Assembly (NCBI GenBank): GCA_033439795.1
Contig: JAUTDP010000014.1
Location: 1 to 64,000 of the forward strand
Source: Sordaria brevicollis
Lineage: Eukaryota; Ascomycota; Sordariomycetes; Sordariales; Sordariaceae
Reading direction: 5' to 3'
Length of the DNA: 64,000 bases
Shown: positions 35,076 through 46,205 of the stretch, in pieces
How the letters are laid out: every line of letters begins with the position of its first letter
How positions within the stretch are numbered: the first letter of the stretch is position 1
Position numbers and translations under genes: made by a program
The notes under the pieces: model-generated
Seen by the model: the letters and a program-made list of their open reading frames with translations, nothing else
The model's database searches: none
Told to the model about the DNA's origin: nothing

Positions 35076-36441
35076 GTACCCGCCGATCCGACCCTATTCC
35101 GTCCCTCCTTTGCCGGTCAAGCGCCGGACTGCCGATTTTGACGAGGACAACTTTAATGACGATGGTTCAAGATATAAGAGATACAGGTCTTCTCAAAATG
35201 TGTACCGGGAGAATGTAGGATACAAAGCTGGAAGATGGTCGCAACATCATTATTATCACCAGCAAGCGGTTCAGGATGGACCTGGAGAGGATTTAAGATT
35301 CATGGCGGCGGTCCGAGGCACGCAAGATCGACAATACCGAGATCAAGTTCACTTTCATGCAGCGCCACATCACCATCATCATCAGCAACAACATCTACAT
35401 CAGCACCAACATCACCATGAGCAGCAACACCACCGCCAAAATCAACAACACTCCCAGTCTCCAGAATCCACTTCATGTGCCATGGAGAGGACTGCGTCTG
35501 GCCACTCAATCCGCGCCGAACCGACCCCAGCAGGTCCTGGAGGTGGTACCGAGCTACTGGAGGATGACATAGCAGCAGAAAGGGTGCGGACGCACATGGC
35601 CAACTTCCGGCGCAAGTTTCCCGACTCCAAGCACGAGCGCATCCTCCGGAGCATCATCAACCCACGGCGGAACGCCGAACAAAACGAGCTGGACAACAAT
35701 TCGCTCGAGAGCATCTTCTCGGCCGCCAACGAGATCTTCTTCAACGGTCGGCTGAGCCAGCGGGTGCGGTGGGACTGGTCCGACGAGTCGAGCACGCGGT
35801 ACGACAGTAGGGTCATTGGGACGACTGCTTTGCGGAGGGCCGATCCCAATACGAGGGGGTTCGAGACGCTCATAGTGCTCTCGGCGCCCATTCTTAAGCA
35901 CTCCAAGTACAGTCGACGATTGCTCATCTCGACGTTTCTGCACGAGCTGATTCATAGTTACTTGTTCATCTGCCGCGGGTTCCGAGCGCGAGAGTGTGGT
36001 GGACATACGAAGGGGTTTCTCACGATTGCGAAACTGGTGGATGACTGGGCTGGTCCGGAGAGTGCCCTCTACCTGAGCGAGGCGGAAGCAGATCTGGAAC
36101 GGTTTCGGATAGGGGGCCAGTATGACGACGACCACAGAAGTCATGCATGTGGTGGCGGTGGACATTTCGAGCGGAGGGAGCATAGCTTTTATCCTTGTTC
36201 TGGCATCATGGAGCAACGAAGGGATGATCATGCTGCGAGATCATCTACTATCGATGTTAGGAGCCACACCACCACAGTTCCTAGCGGCGGCATTTCTCAT
36301 ATATCGTCATCTCATGCAGAGGACTACTACCGCAGCAGCAGCACCACCAGGAGCACCGGGCTCGTTCACACTACAAGCGCCAGCACAAACACCTGGTGGA
36401 TCCAGCCTGTTCGTTCGAACCCATTTATACGTTTTAGCTGA
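35047..36441 (+). CDS. SprT-like zinc metalloprotease domain protein
   Basis: A 464-aa frame. The catalytic motif HELIH is at residues 299-303 in FLHELIHSYLFICRGF, and the likely third ligand is H320 in CGGHTKGF. This matches the SprT/Spartan fold (HExxH plus a distal His in a G-H-x-x-x-F context). Members of the Spartan group cleave DNA-protein crosslinks; other SprT-like proteins are uncharacterised, so the exact role is inference. Residues about 105-138 are a His/Gln-rich run, and the C-terminal 110 residues are Ser/His/Thr-rich and probably disordered. No clear zinc ribbon after the protease domain is seen. The start MAFPVYGG was chosen because upstream in-frame sequence to 34,513 lacks protein character and has no other ATG. 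Confidence 0.82.
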   Translation: MAFPVYGGDEYPPIRPYSVPPLPVKRRTADFDEDNFNDDGSRYKRYRSSQNVYRENVGYKAGRWSQHHYYHQQAVQDGPGEDLRFMAAVRGTQDRQYRDQVHFHAAPHHHHHQQQHLHQHQHHHEQQHHRQNQQHSQSPESTSCAMERTASGHSIRAEPTPAGPGGGTELLEDDIAAERVRTHMANFRRKFPDSKHERILRSIINPRRNAEQNELDNNSLESIFSAANEIFFNGRLSQRVRWDWSDESSTRYDSRVIGTTALRRADPNTRGFETLIVLSAPILKHSKYSRRLLISTFLHELIHSYLFICRGFRARECGGHTKGFLTIAKLVDDWAGPESALYLSEAEADLERFRIGGQYDDDHRSHACGGGGHFERREHSFYPCSGIMEQRRDDHAARSSTIDVRSHTTTVPSGGISHISSSHAEDYYRSSSTTRSTGLVHTTSASTNTWWIQPVRSNPFIRFS

Positions 36442-37283
36442 TGATGCCCCGTCTTAAATACTGGGTGTCATCAGTGTCCATACCAAAGTTTTGATCGGCC
36501 GTCGATAAAACCACCGAAGTAGAGAACATCAACATTTCAGTCGGTTACACCAACCACAACAAAATCTTCAAGTATATAAAATTATCCTTATCTGCACATG
36601 GTATCAATATCATCAGCCAAAACGACATCATCATCACCATACATACACAAACACACACTCCATTCAGCAGCATTGCGACGGAGTCATGAGACCTTCATGT
36701 TGGGGCAGCGGGCGTCAGGTGGGCATATCATTCATGTTTCGTTTCCTTGGTAATCATTACTTCTACTTCCTATTTTTCCAGCGTGGATGTCTTGGTTGAG
36801 AGGGCAGGAGGAGGGGTAGATGCAAGGCAAAAGGGCTCTTTTAGGAATAATCAGCATGCATCATACGCTTCACTTTACGGTAGACCAAAAGTCGTTCGTT
36901 CGCTTCACAGACTCGTTAGTTGTCACAGTAATAGACTCACTCGGTCGAATCGATGATGTTCGTACATTATCTCAACTGGCTATGGAAAGAGCGTTAACTT
37001 GGCCATTGCGTGACTGCCTTGAGTAACTTTTCCTTTTCTCCTTCGTACCTCTCTCTACCTATGCACAAAATGCTTAACATGCCGCAAAGATAATATGCCT
37101 ATCAAACCACAAAACACCAAGCTACCACCAAGGTATAGTAATGCAAGAATCGCTTTCTTCAATTCAGCTCACTCACGACCCAGAACTGTAAGTCATCCGG
37201 TATCTCCTGGACCCCCATTTATCCAGAAGGCTCGTTTCACGTCTCCTTTCCCCTTTGAACCCTCATAGAGCAAGCCCCCTCTC
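36442..37283. other. Convergent intergenic region
   Basis: Between the stops of the SprT-like gene (+) and CHK1 (-). Contains CA-rich runs near 36,640-36,660. It should hold both 3' UTRs. No gene seen. Confidence 0.5.
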
Positions 37284-39167
37284 TTACTCATTATTACTCC
37301 AAATCCCATCCCTACAAAGCACCGCAACCTTTTTGAAAAACCGTCTCCACTCCAACGGATCTCCCTTGATCTTCACAAACCTCACCTCCAACAACTCCGG
37401 CAACTCTTCTTGGTCTTGGTCATCATCCAAGTCCATCCCACCATATTGCGTCGATGTTGACATCCCGTTATTATTCCCCCCGTGAACCAAATGATACCTA
37501 TCCACCAAAATATCGCCATGCAAGCTCTGTCTCCTCCCGTCAACCGTCTTGATTTTCAAAGTGACAATATGATCCGGCGCGTGACCGTCCCCGTCAACAG
37601 AACCGAATGAGGTGTTTGGTGATGTTGCCGGGAGCGGGACATTGAGCTGATGCAGTGCGTCGCGCAACATCTGCACCAGCAGCTGTGGCGGCACGTGCGA
37701 GAAGAAGCGCGTGAGCGAGTAGGATGGGACAATGTCGCGGAAGCGGCGGGCGTGTTGGGTGAGAGAGAGGGGCACGCCCGGTTGAGCAGAGAACTGGCTC
37801 ATGGTAGGTTCGTCGGCTAGAGCCTCGAGGGCCGAAGAATAAGGCATTTTGCTGCTGCTGTTCCGGCCTTGGGTGCTGCTGGGCGGCATCATCGACATGG
37901 TCGTGCGAGGACCGGTGGTGGCGGTCAGGTTGACGGCCGCAGCGTCGTTACGCGCAACCGGCTGAGTGGAAGAGATGGCGTATGAGCCGAGGGTGCGAGG
38001 GGCTGGACGCTCCCAGTCGAAAAGGGCGTCGCTTATCGGGGTCTCGGGCTGCGTTGCTGAGATCATACGGTTGGACCAGTCGTTCTCGAGCGCGGGCTCG
38101 GGCTGAGAGGCCGGTGGTGGTTGGTAAGCGGCGGCGCGGAGGTCGATGCGCAGACGGGCGAGCATTTGCGCTGCGAGCGCGATGGGGTCAATAACCGAGC
38201 CTTCGGCGTTCAGCAGCGGGTTGTGTCGCGTGTACCAGGGGTGTTGGCGGATCTGGGTGAAGGAAAAGCGCTTGTTGGCTTCAACGTTCATCATGCCTCG
38301 GAGGAGCGAGAGGGCGTCGGGCGGCACCCGTTGCCATAGCGGATCGGTGCTTCGGCCATTTGTGCGGATATATTCTTTGAACTCCCAGTTACCGTTAGTG
38401 GGCTCGTCCCAGGGGGTGTTGCCGACCAGAAGGACGAAAAGGATAACGCCGCATGACCAGATGTCGACGAGATCGGCCGAATACTTGGTCTGCTCAGAGG
38501 CTGGCGCCCTACGCTCCCTCTGTCTGGCGCAGTGTAGTACCTCGGGGGCGATGTACGGTGGGCTTCCGCACATGGTCGAACTTTGTTTCCTCGCGCCCTT
38601 GTATTCGAACATGGTGGCCATACCAAAGTCTGCAATTTTGAGGACGCCGCTCTCGGAGAGGAGGATGTTCTCGGGTTTGAGGTCGCGATGGGCGACGCCT
38701 TTCGAATGCATGAAACTCACGCCGCTTATCAGTTGCTGAAAGTAAAGATGAGCAATGTCTTCCTCCAGGCCAACGTCTGCCTCAATCTTGTCGAAAAGGT
38801 CACCTCCTTCGGCATACTCCATGGCAATCCATCTCCAGATCCGGTCCTCGCCAGTAGCGAACCACTCGATCACATTGGGATGCTGGCCGATATGTGAGTG
38901 AAGTGATACCTCCATGGCGATCTGCTTTGCTGATATCCGTCCATGTCTGACGGCATAGTCCTTGTGGATGAGCTTGACGGCAAATACCGGTGACGGTGCG
39001 TCTAGAGGTATGGCCTTTTTTATTCTAAGACATTTGGTCAGCGCATGTCCGACGGGCTAGGGGTCAAGTCAAGCTACTCACGAGGCGTATGCTCCCCGTC
39101 CGATGGTCTTGGAGATGATGCGGAAAGGGAGATCTGAAGGAAGGGGGTCCAGTTGAGACTGTTGCAT
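37284..39167 (-). CDS. chk1: Serine/threonine kinase CHK1 (checkpoint kinase)
   Basis: Two exons (39,082-39,167 and 37,284-39,024), with a 57-nt intron with GTGAGT donor, CGCTGAC branch and TTAG acceptor. The protein is 608 aa. Kinase landmarks are GRGAYAS (23-29), K46 of the ATP-binding lysine in FAVKLIHKD, MEYAEGGDLFDKI at the hinge, HRDLKPEN (141-148), DFG (161-163) and CGSPPYIAPEV (181-191). The hinge GGDLFDKI, DFGMATMF and the GSPPYIAPE segment fit CHK1 well. Several S/TQ sites lie in the linker, where PIKK kinases (ATR) act on CHK1. The C-terminal 100 residues end in LEVRFVKIKGDPLEWRRFFKKV, matching the CHK1 KA1 domain. It works in the nucleus in the DNA-damage and replication checkpoint. 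It is divergent from the UBE2C-type gene. Confidence 0.9.
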
Positions 39168-40291
39168 TTTTGCCGTCAATAACGGACGCAATTATGATTA
39201 CGGTGATTAAAGTACAAATAAGATAGAGCTAATATGTGTGGGTGGTAAGGAAGAGAATTCGACGAGCTTAAAGATTCTCCGTCGCGGTTGTTGTGCAGTC
39301 AAGAAACCACTGAATGTGTCATTCATCGATGACTGGTGGTTGGGCTGGTTTGTAAGTGATAAGGGTGATTGATGCCTGGCGCAAGCAGGTGGCGAGAGCC
39401 GGCTAGAATTATCAAACCAAAACAAAGTTCCTAAATAGGAAAAGCGCAATTTGACTGGAGGTGGAGGCAGAAAGCACTCACCATTTTGTGACGATGAGCA
39501 AGGAAGAGAAGGACGGTGGATGCCAACCTCAAGGATTCAATGAACCCTTCTGAATGCTCACTACGCAGCTAATGAGAGAACCTGCTACGGTACCTATGTA
39601 GAGGTAGTGTTATACAAACTTCACGTGCAATAACTGCAGGCGCGTGGTGACTGACAATGTACTGCCCCTGGGCCTTTGTCCAGTGCACTCGTCGGTTTAT
39701 TTGGGTTGAGAAAGGGGATCCGGGAAACGCCTGAAAGAAGCGCGAACTGTCCACTGTTTCCACGCGCCGTGACTGCTGGGAACTGTCAAAAAGAAGTGTG
39801 AAGTTCATGCATGCCCTTTAAACTTTCCCCTGACAGCAACGCTCGGGCCCCATCGCGGTTGCTAGGGACCCTCCCGCGCGGTAACCTGGTCGACTGTGGG
39901 GTCCATTTTGGAGGCTGGTCTGTTTCTGCAGTCGTGTAAACATTGATTCTTTGATTCCATCCATTTCGGGAGTTCCGTCCCTCCAAATCCTGCCCGGCGT
40001 CAACTGCCAAAACTACTTTTAGGTTCTTTGCGCCTCCCGTTCCCAATCTCCTTCTTCGATCATCTCCTAAGGCTGGCGCCGCCCCTCCTTGGTAGCAGGT
40101 ACGTTGTCGCCCTTCACCTCGCAGTTTGGAAGAAAGTCTTTGTTAACTTGTTTCATCAGTAACCTCTTATAACCTTAAAACTCACGTATCCGCCAGATAC
40201 TTATTGACCGCCTTTGTCCTGCGATCTTGGATTACTCGTCTATTCTTTTCAGGTCGCCATCACAGATTGGAGTATCCTACACCAAAAAATT
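39168..40291. promoter_or_regulatory. Divergent promoter region CHK1 / UBE2C-type gene
   Basis: About 1.1 kb shared between two head-to-head genes. A likely 5'-UTR intron of the ubiquitin-conjugating enzyme runs from GTACGT at 40,099 to TTTTCAG ending at 40,252. No gene was seen in the interval. No specific factor site is claimed. Confidence 0.5.
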
Positions 40292-40962
40292 ATGGGAGAC
40301 ATTCAGAGCTCTGCGCCCATCCTCGGCGCCAGGAAGAACGTCGATCCCGGTCAGAATGCCGTCAAGAGGTCAGTCGATTCCTCACTGAGAGTTTGCGCAT
40401 GTTTGGCAGATCATCATGCGAATTGTTGATGAGATTGCTAATCTATCAATGACCACGGACAGACTGCAGACGGAGCTTATGCAGCTCATGACATCGCCGG
40501 CGCCGGGCGTCTCTGCCTTCCCCTCTGCTGACGGCAATCTCCTTTCGTGGCGGGCTACCATCGAGGGACCTGAGGACACTCCCTACGCCGGCCTCACCTT
40601 CAAGCTCAGTTTCGAGTTTCCTGCCAATTATCCTTACGCGCCGCCTACCGTGCTGTTCAGGACCCCGATCTACCATCCCAACGTGGACTTTTCTGGACGC
40701 ATTTGTCTCGACATTCTCAAGGACAAGTGGACTGCTGCTTACAACACTCAGACCGTCCTGCTGAGCTTGCAATCCCTGCTCGGAGAGCCAAACAAGTATG
40801 GAATTCACATGCTCTCACTTTCACAATATCTGTTGGACCGGTGCTAATTCGTATCATAGCGCTTCTCCTCTCAACGGCGAGGCGGCCGAGCTCTGGGACA
40901 AGGACCCGACTTTGTTCAAGACCAAGGTCATGGACCGCCACAAGGACATTGACGACGACTGA
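40292..40962 (+). CDS. ubc11: Ubiquitin-conjugating enzyme, UBE2C/UbcH10 type
   Basis: Three exons: 40,292-40,368, 40,463-40,795 and 40,860-40,962. Introns are 94 and 64 nt, with GTCAGT/CAG and GTATGG/TAG ends and GCTAAT branch sites. Total 170 aa. The splices give [13 protein letters not shown] and [19 protein letters not shown], continuous with the E2 fold. Landmarks are the N-terminal extension of about 25 residues, [18 protein letters not shown] at 97-99, catalytic C107 in GRICLDIL, and the [18 protein letters not shown] stretch. UBE2C is the E2 of the anaphase-promoting complex, which marks cyclins and securin in mitosis. The SPLNxxAAELW segment fits this subfamily well, though closely related E2 families cannot be wholly excluded. 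Confidence 0.87.
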
Positions 40963-41451
40963 AGGAAACTGGACATGCAGGAGCAGTTTGTTTAGGAGAG
41001 CATTGGGTTAGGAGAAATTGGTTCTTTTCTGAAGGTTTGGAATCCCTGGCGTATTGGTCTCTGGAACAGGATTGCATTATCAGGGCGGGTTTGTTTGAAT
41101 GGGTATCCCGTTGTTGCTCGCGTCTGCTACCGGTTGCAGACTGGTCTTTATGAAGTACATCAAGCATTGGTTGTAACGGACAGTATATCGTCCTTAGAGC
41201 GTATCATCATCTTCATGACGCATGCCCCTGCTGCCTGACCATCTGCGACGCCCTCACACTGCGATTGTCTTCCCTCATCGTTGCTGGAGGCGGTTTGGTG
41301 GTATCGAAGGTGCCGTGTTCCATTTTACGAACCCTTTATTCGTAATGCGAAGCTAGATGCCATGCGAAAACTCCGGAAGTCCAATGCCGCCCTGAACCTG
41401 AACCGCGGTCCCTTCGTTGCCAAAAATTCGTTTTGCCCCGAACACCCAGAT
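40963..41451. other. Convergent intergenic region
   Basis: About 490 bp between the stop of the UBE2C-type gene (+) and that of eL31 (-). It should contain both 3' UTRs. Nothing else seen. Confidence 0.5.
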
Positions 41452-42029
41452 TTACTCCTCAACGACAACGGTGTGGAGACCCTTGGGGTTCTTCACGTTG
41501 ACGGCCTGGACGTAGCTGTAGAGCTTCTCCTTGGCGCCCTCCTCGTCATTACGGCGGCGGGAGATGCGGACGCGGAGACGGTAGGCAACGCCCTTGACAC
41601 CCTGCTCCCAGACCTTCTTGTTGAGCTGGGGGTCGATGCGGACATCGGAGGTACCCTAAAATCACACACAGTCATGTCAGTCTTGGTGTTCGTTCAAACT
41701 GACCACGCCGTGTCCTTGTTCCCCAACTCCTATTGTCGTCTCTCCCCACAACTCCAGTTCCTCCAGATCGGGTTGGTGTTTTCTCGTCGCTGCACGTACC
41801 ATCGCCTTGTAAGCGAACTCCTTGATCTCCTTAATGGCGCGGGGAGCCCTCTTCTTGAAAGTGACACCGTGCATCTGTCGCCAAGGGTCAATATTTTTCG
41901 TCTTCCTTTCGTCGGGTCGATTTATTCGGTGTTGCTTACGCGCTTGTGCATGTGGATGGTGTACTCGCGGGCGACAACGTCGGCGATGGCCGAACGCTGG
42001 GTCTTACCGGTGGGCTTCTTGGACGACAT
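41452..42029 (-). CDS. rpl31: 60S ribosomal protein eL31
   Basis: Three exons: 41,940-42,029, 41,800-41,874 and 41,452-41,655. Introns are 65 and 144 nt, all in phase 0 with GTAAGC/CAG and GTACGT/TAG ends. The 122-aa protein begins MSSKKPTGKTQRSAIADVV and reads EYTIHMHKR, MHGVTFKKRAPRAIKEIKEF, AYKAMGTSDVRIDPQLNKKVW and VRISRRRNDEEGAKEKLY. These are typical eL31 segments, and the length matches the family. eL31 lies near the peptide exit tunnel of the large subunit. Short introns near the start are common in fungal ribosomal protein genes. Divergent from the Rax1-like gene. Confidence 0.95.
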
Positions 42030-43212
42030 TCTGGACAGCTTGTTAGCAAAGGAGGGGTTTCGCGAACCCGGACCGTGTCTCGAGAACTGACGGGACGGCT
42101 TGACTCAAAGTTGGACGGGCAAAAATATGGAGGGGCCGTAGTTACGTACTTTGGAGATGGCGGTGTCTACACTCGGTGGTCGGGTGAGAGTCGTCGAAGT
42201 CGTTGGGTGCTGCGGCAAACGATAAACCCCAATGAATTTTGCACCGGATTTTTCCACGAAATCTGGAAAGTGCGGACCTGGGCTCAACTCGCCTCGCTTA
42301 ACTTACCCTAAACGGAAGGCCGGCTGGCAAAGTCAAGCCCCCACCAAATCTGGCATCTGCCAAGCCTTTGACAGCTGGCGGTACGCTTCCCGTCTGTCCC
42401 CAAACTTTCAATTTCCGAGTGACTTCTCTGCAATCTCCCTGCCACGGCATGCTCGCCAGGGAGCCTGCAGTTGCAGCCAGCGCAGGCACCTTCCATTGAA
42501 AGTCCAATTGCTGTTCCATGCTTTGCGATCTCCCGCTGGCTTCGTCGCCCTGGTCAATTCTCGTCTCCAGCAGTGCCTGATGAGCCTGCGCAGGGACGGG
42601 TGGGCCTCGCAAAGCCTGTTTGTTCACCAACATCCCATCCCCAAGTCCCAAGTCCCGTCCCCCTTCGTCAAACACACACCTCCCGTCATTCCTGCCACTC
42701 ATTCCCGTCACTCGTTGCTCTGCGCCCGACCCGACCTCCCGTCGTCAACCACACCCAACTTCCCAACCCGTCATTCATTACCTACATACACCCAACAACT
42801 TCCAACTTGCAACGCATCGCCGTCAACCACGCCATACTAGAATTCCGACAGCAGCGCTGCGCGCAAACCACGTTCTTTGAGAATACAGACAATCAATCGC
42901 CAAGAAATCAGAAATCTTCGATTAATCAAACTCCTTTTCTCGTGCACCCGGCAACCGTGACTCGCGAATTACTCGATTGACGTCAAACCATTATCGCTCC
43001 CGAACTGCGCAACTGATTGAAACACTTGCCCGCCACGACTTGCTCTCCTCGGACGAAACAAAGCTTGAGCTCGACACAGCTTTATTCCCGTCTTGCCCCG
43101 CTCTCCACATTATACTCCGCCGGCAACCTTTTCGCTCTCCTCCTACTATCATATCGCCATCCTCGTTGTCGGATTCAGCTCGAGTTTCAGATCCAGATCA
43201 CCTTCCGTCAAA
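42030..43212. promoter_or_regulatory. Divergent promoter region eL31 / Rax1-like gene
   Basis: About 1.2 kb between two divergent genes. The eL31-proximal side should hold the strong ribosomal-protein promoter; the other side is C-rich 5'-UTR-like DNA. No gene or specific element was confirmed. Open frames in this interval are not supported. Confidence 0.5.
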
Positions 43213-44422
43213 ATGGCGGACCCCATAGCGCATACGCCCTCCCCTCAACCCGACCTTAATCGCAACCGACTTCCGACCTTGTTCGAAGTGCTCAGTAGGC
43301 GGACGCTCCCGCCCGTTGATCTGTTCTCTTTCTACATTTACATGAGAGACCAGCAGCGCTCTGTCGACTACCTCGATTTCTGGTAGGTTGTCACTTTCTT
43401 GGTGTTTGTTGACAACGACAAGTCCTGACCCGAGACAGGCTCGATGTCGCCCAACACATGTCACTATGCCGTCACTATGTCCGCGAACTGCGCCGCTCCG
43501 TTCTTGTCGGCACGCCCGAGCCCGACCGAAGCTCCAAACGATCATCCGCTATTCTCGAGAGCATGGGAGATTTGAACCCTGTCGCGGGACCATCTATGTG
43601 GGCGTCAGAGAAAGAGAAGGACCAGGATGCGCAAATGTCTGCTTTCTTGCGCGAGGATCGATCGATCGCCCACGAGTCTCCGCAAAGCAGCACCGACCGC
43701 CGTGGTCGTCCGAGCAACCTCAGCACCCCGCGCGAGCTTACTACCGATTCGAACTCTCCAGCGCATGCCGTAGCGCGCGACGACATCAGAGCATCAGCCG
43801 AGAAGATCCTTTACACCTTCCTCCTTCCCGGCGCTGAACGCGAGATTACTCTTCCTGGTTCCATCACTACGGATGTCACGACTGCTATTGAGGACTATGG
43901 ACGCGATGACCCGGAGGTGTTTGACGTGGCCAAGGACTATGTGTTTCAGGCCATGGAGAGGGACGCGTTCCCCGGCTTCCTTAGAATGAAGGCCCTCGGA
44001 AACCTCATTCCCCCCACGTTGATGTTGCGCCTAATGGTTGGCCTCGTCGCCATGTTTGGTGGCTTCTGGACTGCCTTCACGTTGATCTTCCTCAACGAAT
44101 CTCGCCTAACAAGGTGTTGGGTATGTTATCAGGCTAGCCACACATGGAGGATAACCCGTTTTTTTGTTTGCTAACAGTTTCACAGGTAATTCTGCCATTT
44201 ACCGTTGGAGTTTACTGTCTCTGTTCATACCAGTACTCACTGGATCCCATTCTCGCCCTCATCGGACTGAGCGAATATACCCCTTTCAACTTCTCCCGAG
44301 TTCGGGAGCCATACGTCCGTAAACTCCTCGCCCAGAGATCCATGGTTGTTCTCGCCGTCACTGCTGTCATAGACGCCGCGCTGTGCGTCTTGTTCATTCT
44401 CGTACCAGGAAAACGACTATGA
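43213..44422 (+). CDS. rax1: Rax1-like protein with RGS domain and membrane helices
   Basis: Three exons: 43,213-43,382, 43,439-44,120 and 44,186-44,422. Introns are 56 and 65 nt, with GTAGGT/CAG and GTATGT/CAG ends and CTGAC and CTAAC branches. Total 362 aa. An RGS-type region starts with LPTLFEVLSRRTLPPVDLFSFYIYMRDQQRSVDYLDFWLDV (about residues 19-60). It is interrupted by a Ser-rich insert of roughly 80 residues and resumes at SAEKILYTFLLPGAEREITLP. Three membrane segments follow, at about 250-276, 285-305 and 335-356. In yeast, Rax1 marks bipolar bud sites; filamentous fungi have orthologues with growth and stress roles. Whether the RGS region acts on G-alpha is not known here. The start has a good context (CAAA-ATG-G). 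Confidence 0.82.
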
Positions 44423-46205
44423 CCTGGTAACGGTGACCCACGGAATCACGCAGTGATGGGGCAATTTTTCTTATCGGCGTTTTGGTTTGCTCTTAATCTT
44501 TTCACCATAATACCCATGGGAGCTAGGACGACATACGGAAAACGGGACAACTGGCTTTCCCCGGTTCGGTTTTTCGGCACCACATTCCACGCCGTGTAAT
44601 TCATTTGTTTTGAGAGGCCAGCAGTTACAGCTCTTAGTCCAGGCGGCGTGGAAATGTCGGTAATCTGTTTTTAGATCTAACTTTCCTTTCTTGACACCTC
44701 ATTTTAGCCCAACTAATTTTTTCTCAGTCCAACGAGGGCGAGGCATATATGTGCCATCTCTTTCCCACCACGAATGACTGGGGGAAAAGACAAGGAGTTT
44801 TCTCTTATTTCGGATTTTTGAGAGACGGAAAAGCGAACATTTCTTTGGGTGCAAAAGCGGGGATCCTTTGTTACTCTTACGAACGTTATGACCAAATGAA
44901 GCAATTAGCTGTTCACATTGAACCAAACGCTCTTTCAACTGAGTGCGGTGAGGATGGGGAGACAACGACGGACGAAGGCATAAAACGAAAGCCTTATGGT
45001 CAAGCTTCTTGGAGGGACGAGCTTTGGAAGTAGCAGAAGGAATGGTCCGACAGTGCTGGGGAACAACTCGGAGTTGGTGGGACTTCCAAGCTTCCACTGT
45101 AAAGAGGATTCCTACCACAAGCGCGTTTCACAGGCATGTTTTCCCAACGGATGTTTTCATTTCTGGTGAACCCGGAAAGGGACCGCCCACCACACCTACT
45201 TGTGCGAGTGTGCTACATGTTGTTGTGTGGTGCCCGCCAAGCTACTCCAACTCAGCTTCGCATGATACCTCACAACGGGTATTTCTTGTTCATATGTCGG
45301 GTTTCGAACAAAAGCAGATAGGGACGGTCCGGTGTTTATCAATTGTGTTTCTGGATAGATACACACACGTCTTAGTACAGTACCTACTACTATTATCAAA
45401 GGTCAAATCAAAATCTGAACTGGCCACTTGGGTGTCCGCCACATCGCACTATCCCAAATTCCAGCAGAATTTTTTGGTTCTCACCAGGCACCTCTACCTT
45501 GGTTAGGTACATTAGGCAGACTTCAGCGACATTTGTTGTCTCTGCTCCAGTTCAACCGAAAATCGAAATTCCTTTTGTCCGCTTTCAATGGTTTCAATTT
45601 GGTTACACTGGTGTAATGAGAAACACCGAATAAGTGGCTGGTAAGTGTGGTGTGTCACATACTAATCACTGGACGAGGCTACTGGATGAGATTGAGAAAT
45701 GAGTGAAAGAAGGGGCCTGGGGGATGTTTTGTTGGTTGATTTGATACAGCAAACATGTGCTTTGAGGAAACAAATGGGAGATGAAGTTTACACGAGATGT
45801 CGTGGTTGGGCCCGGTAGGAAAGAAGCTCTAGGTTCGCATTCTGCAGTCTCACATACAGGAGTACGAACGAAATGTTGTTGTGATCTTTTGTGAAGTTAT
45901 TCTTACGCAGCTGGCTAAGTGGTCACACCGTCTTCCACGATAATGTAGTCTGATTGATGGTATCTGGAAATGCAGCTGTGAAGTTTACTTCTCTATTGCT
46001 TGACCTCGAATAACCGTAATGATACTCCATTTCCAGCCTGGTTGTGCCGCTTCCTTCCTGTGGCCATCGACTGGTAAACCACGGCTAGATGGTCTTTTTT
46101 ATTGAACCATTTGTGGCCTTAAACTTTCATGTCCATACAATTGAAGCAACTGTTGGGACCTGGCGCTCGACGAGCTCTCGTGATGGGTATGGAATACTCG
46201 TCCTT
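44423..46205. other. Convergent intergenic region, 1.8 kb
   Basis: Between the stops of the Rax1-like gene (+) and CSN7 (-). Scattered open frames on both strands up to 165 codons have no domain or intron-consistent extension. No RNA gene was recognised. Long for a purely 3' region. Confidence 0.5.

Noticed and set aside
44699..45506. Overlapping frames of 94-165 codons between RAX1 and CSN7
   Set aside because: Mutually overlapping on both strands, no domain, and no intron signals that extend them.
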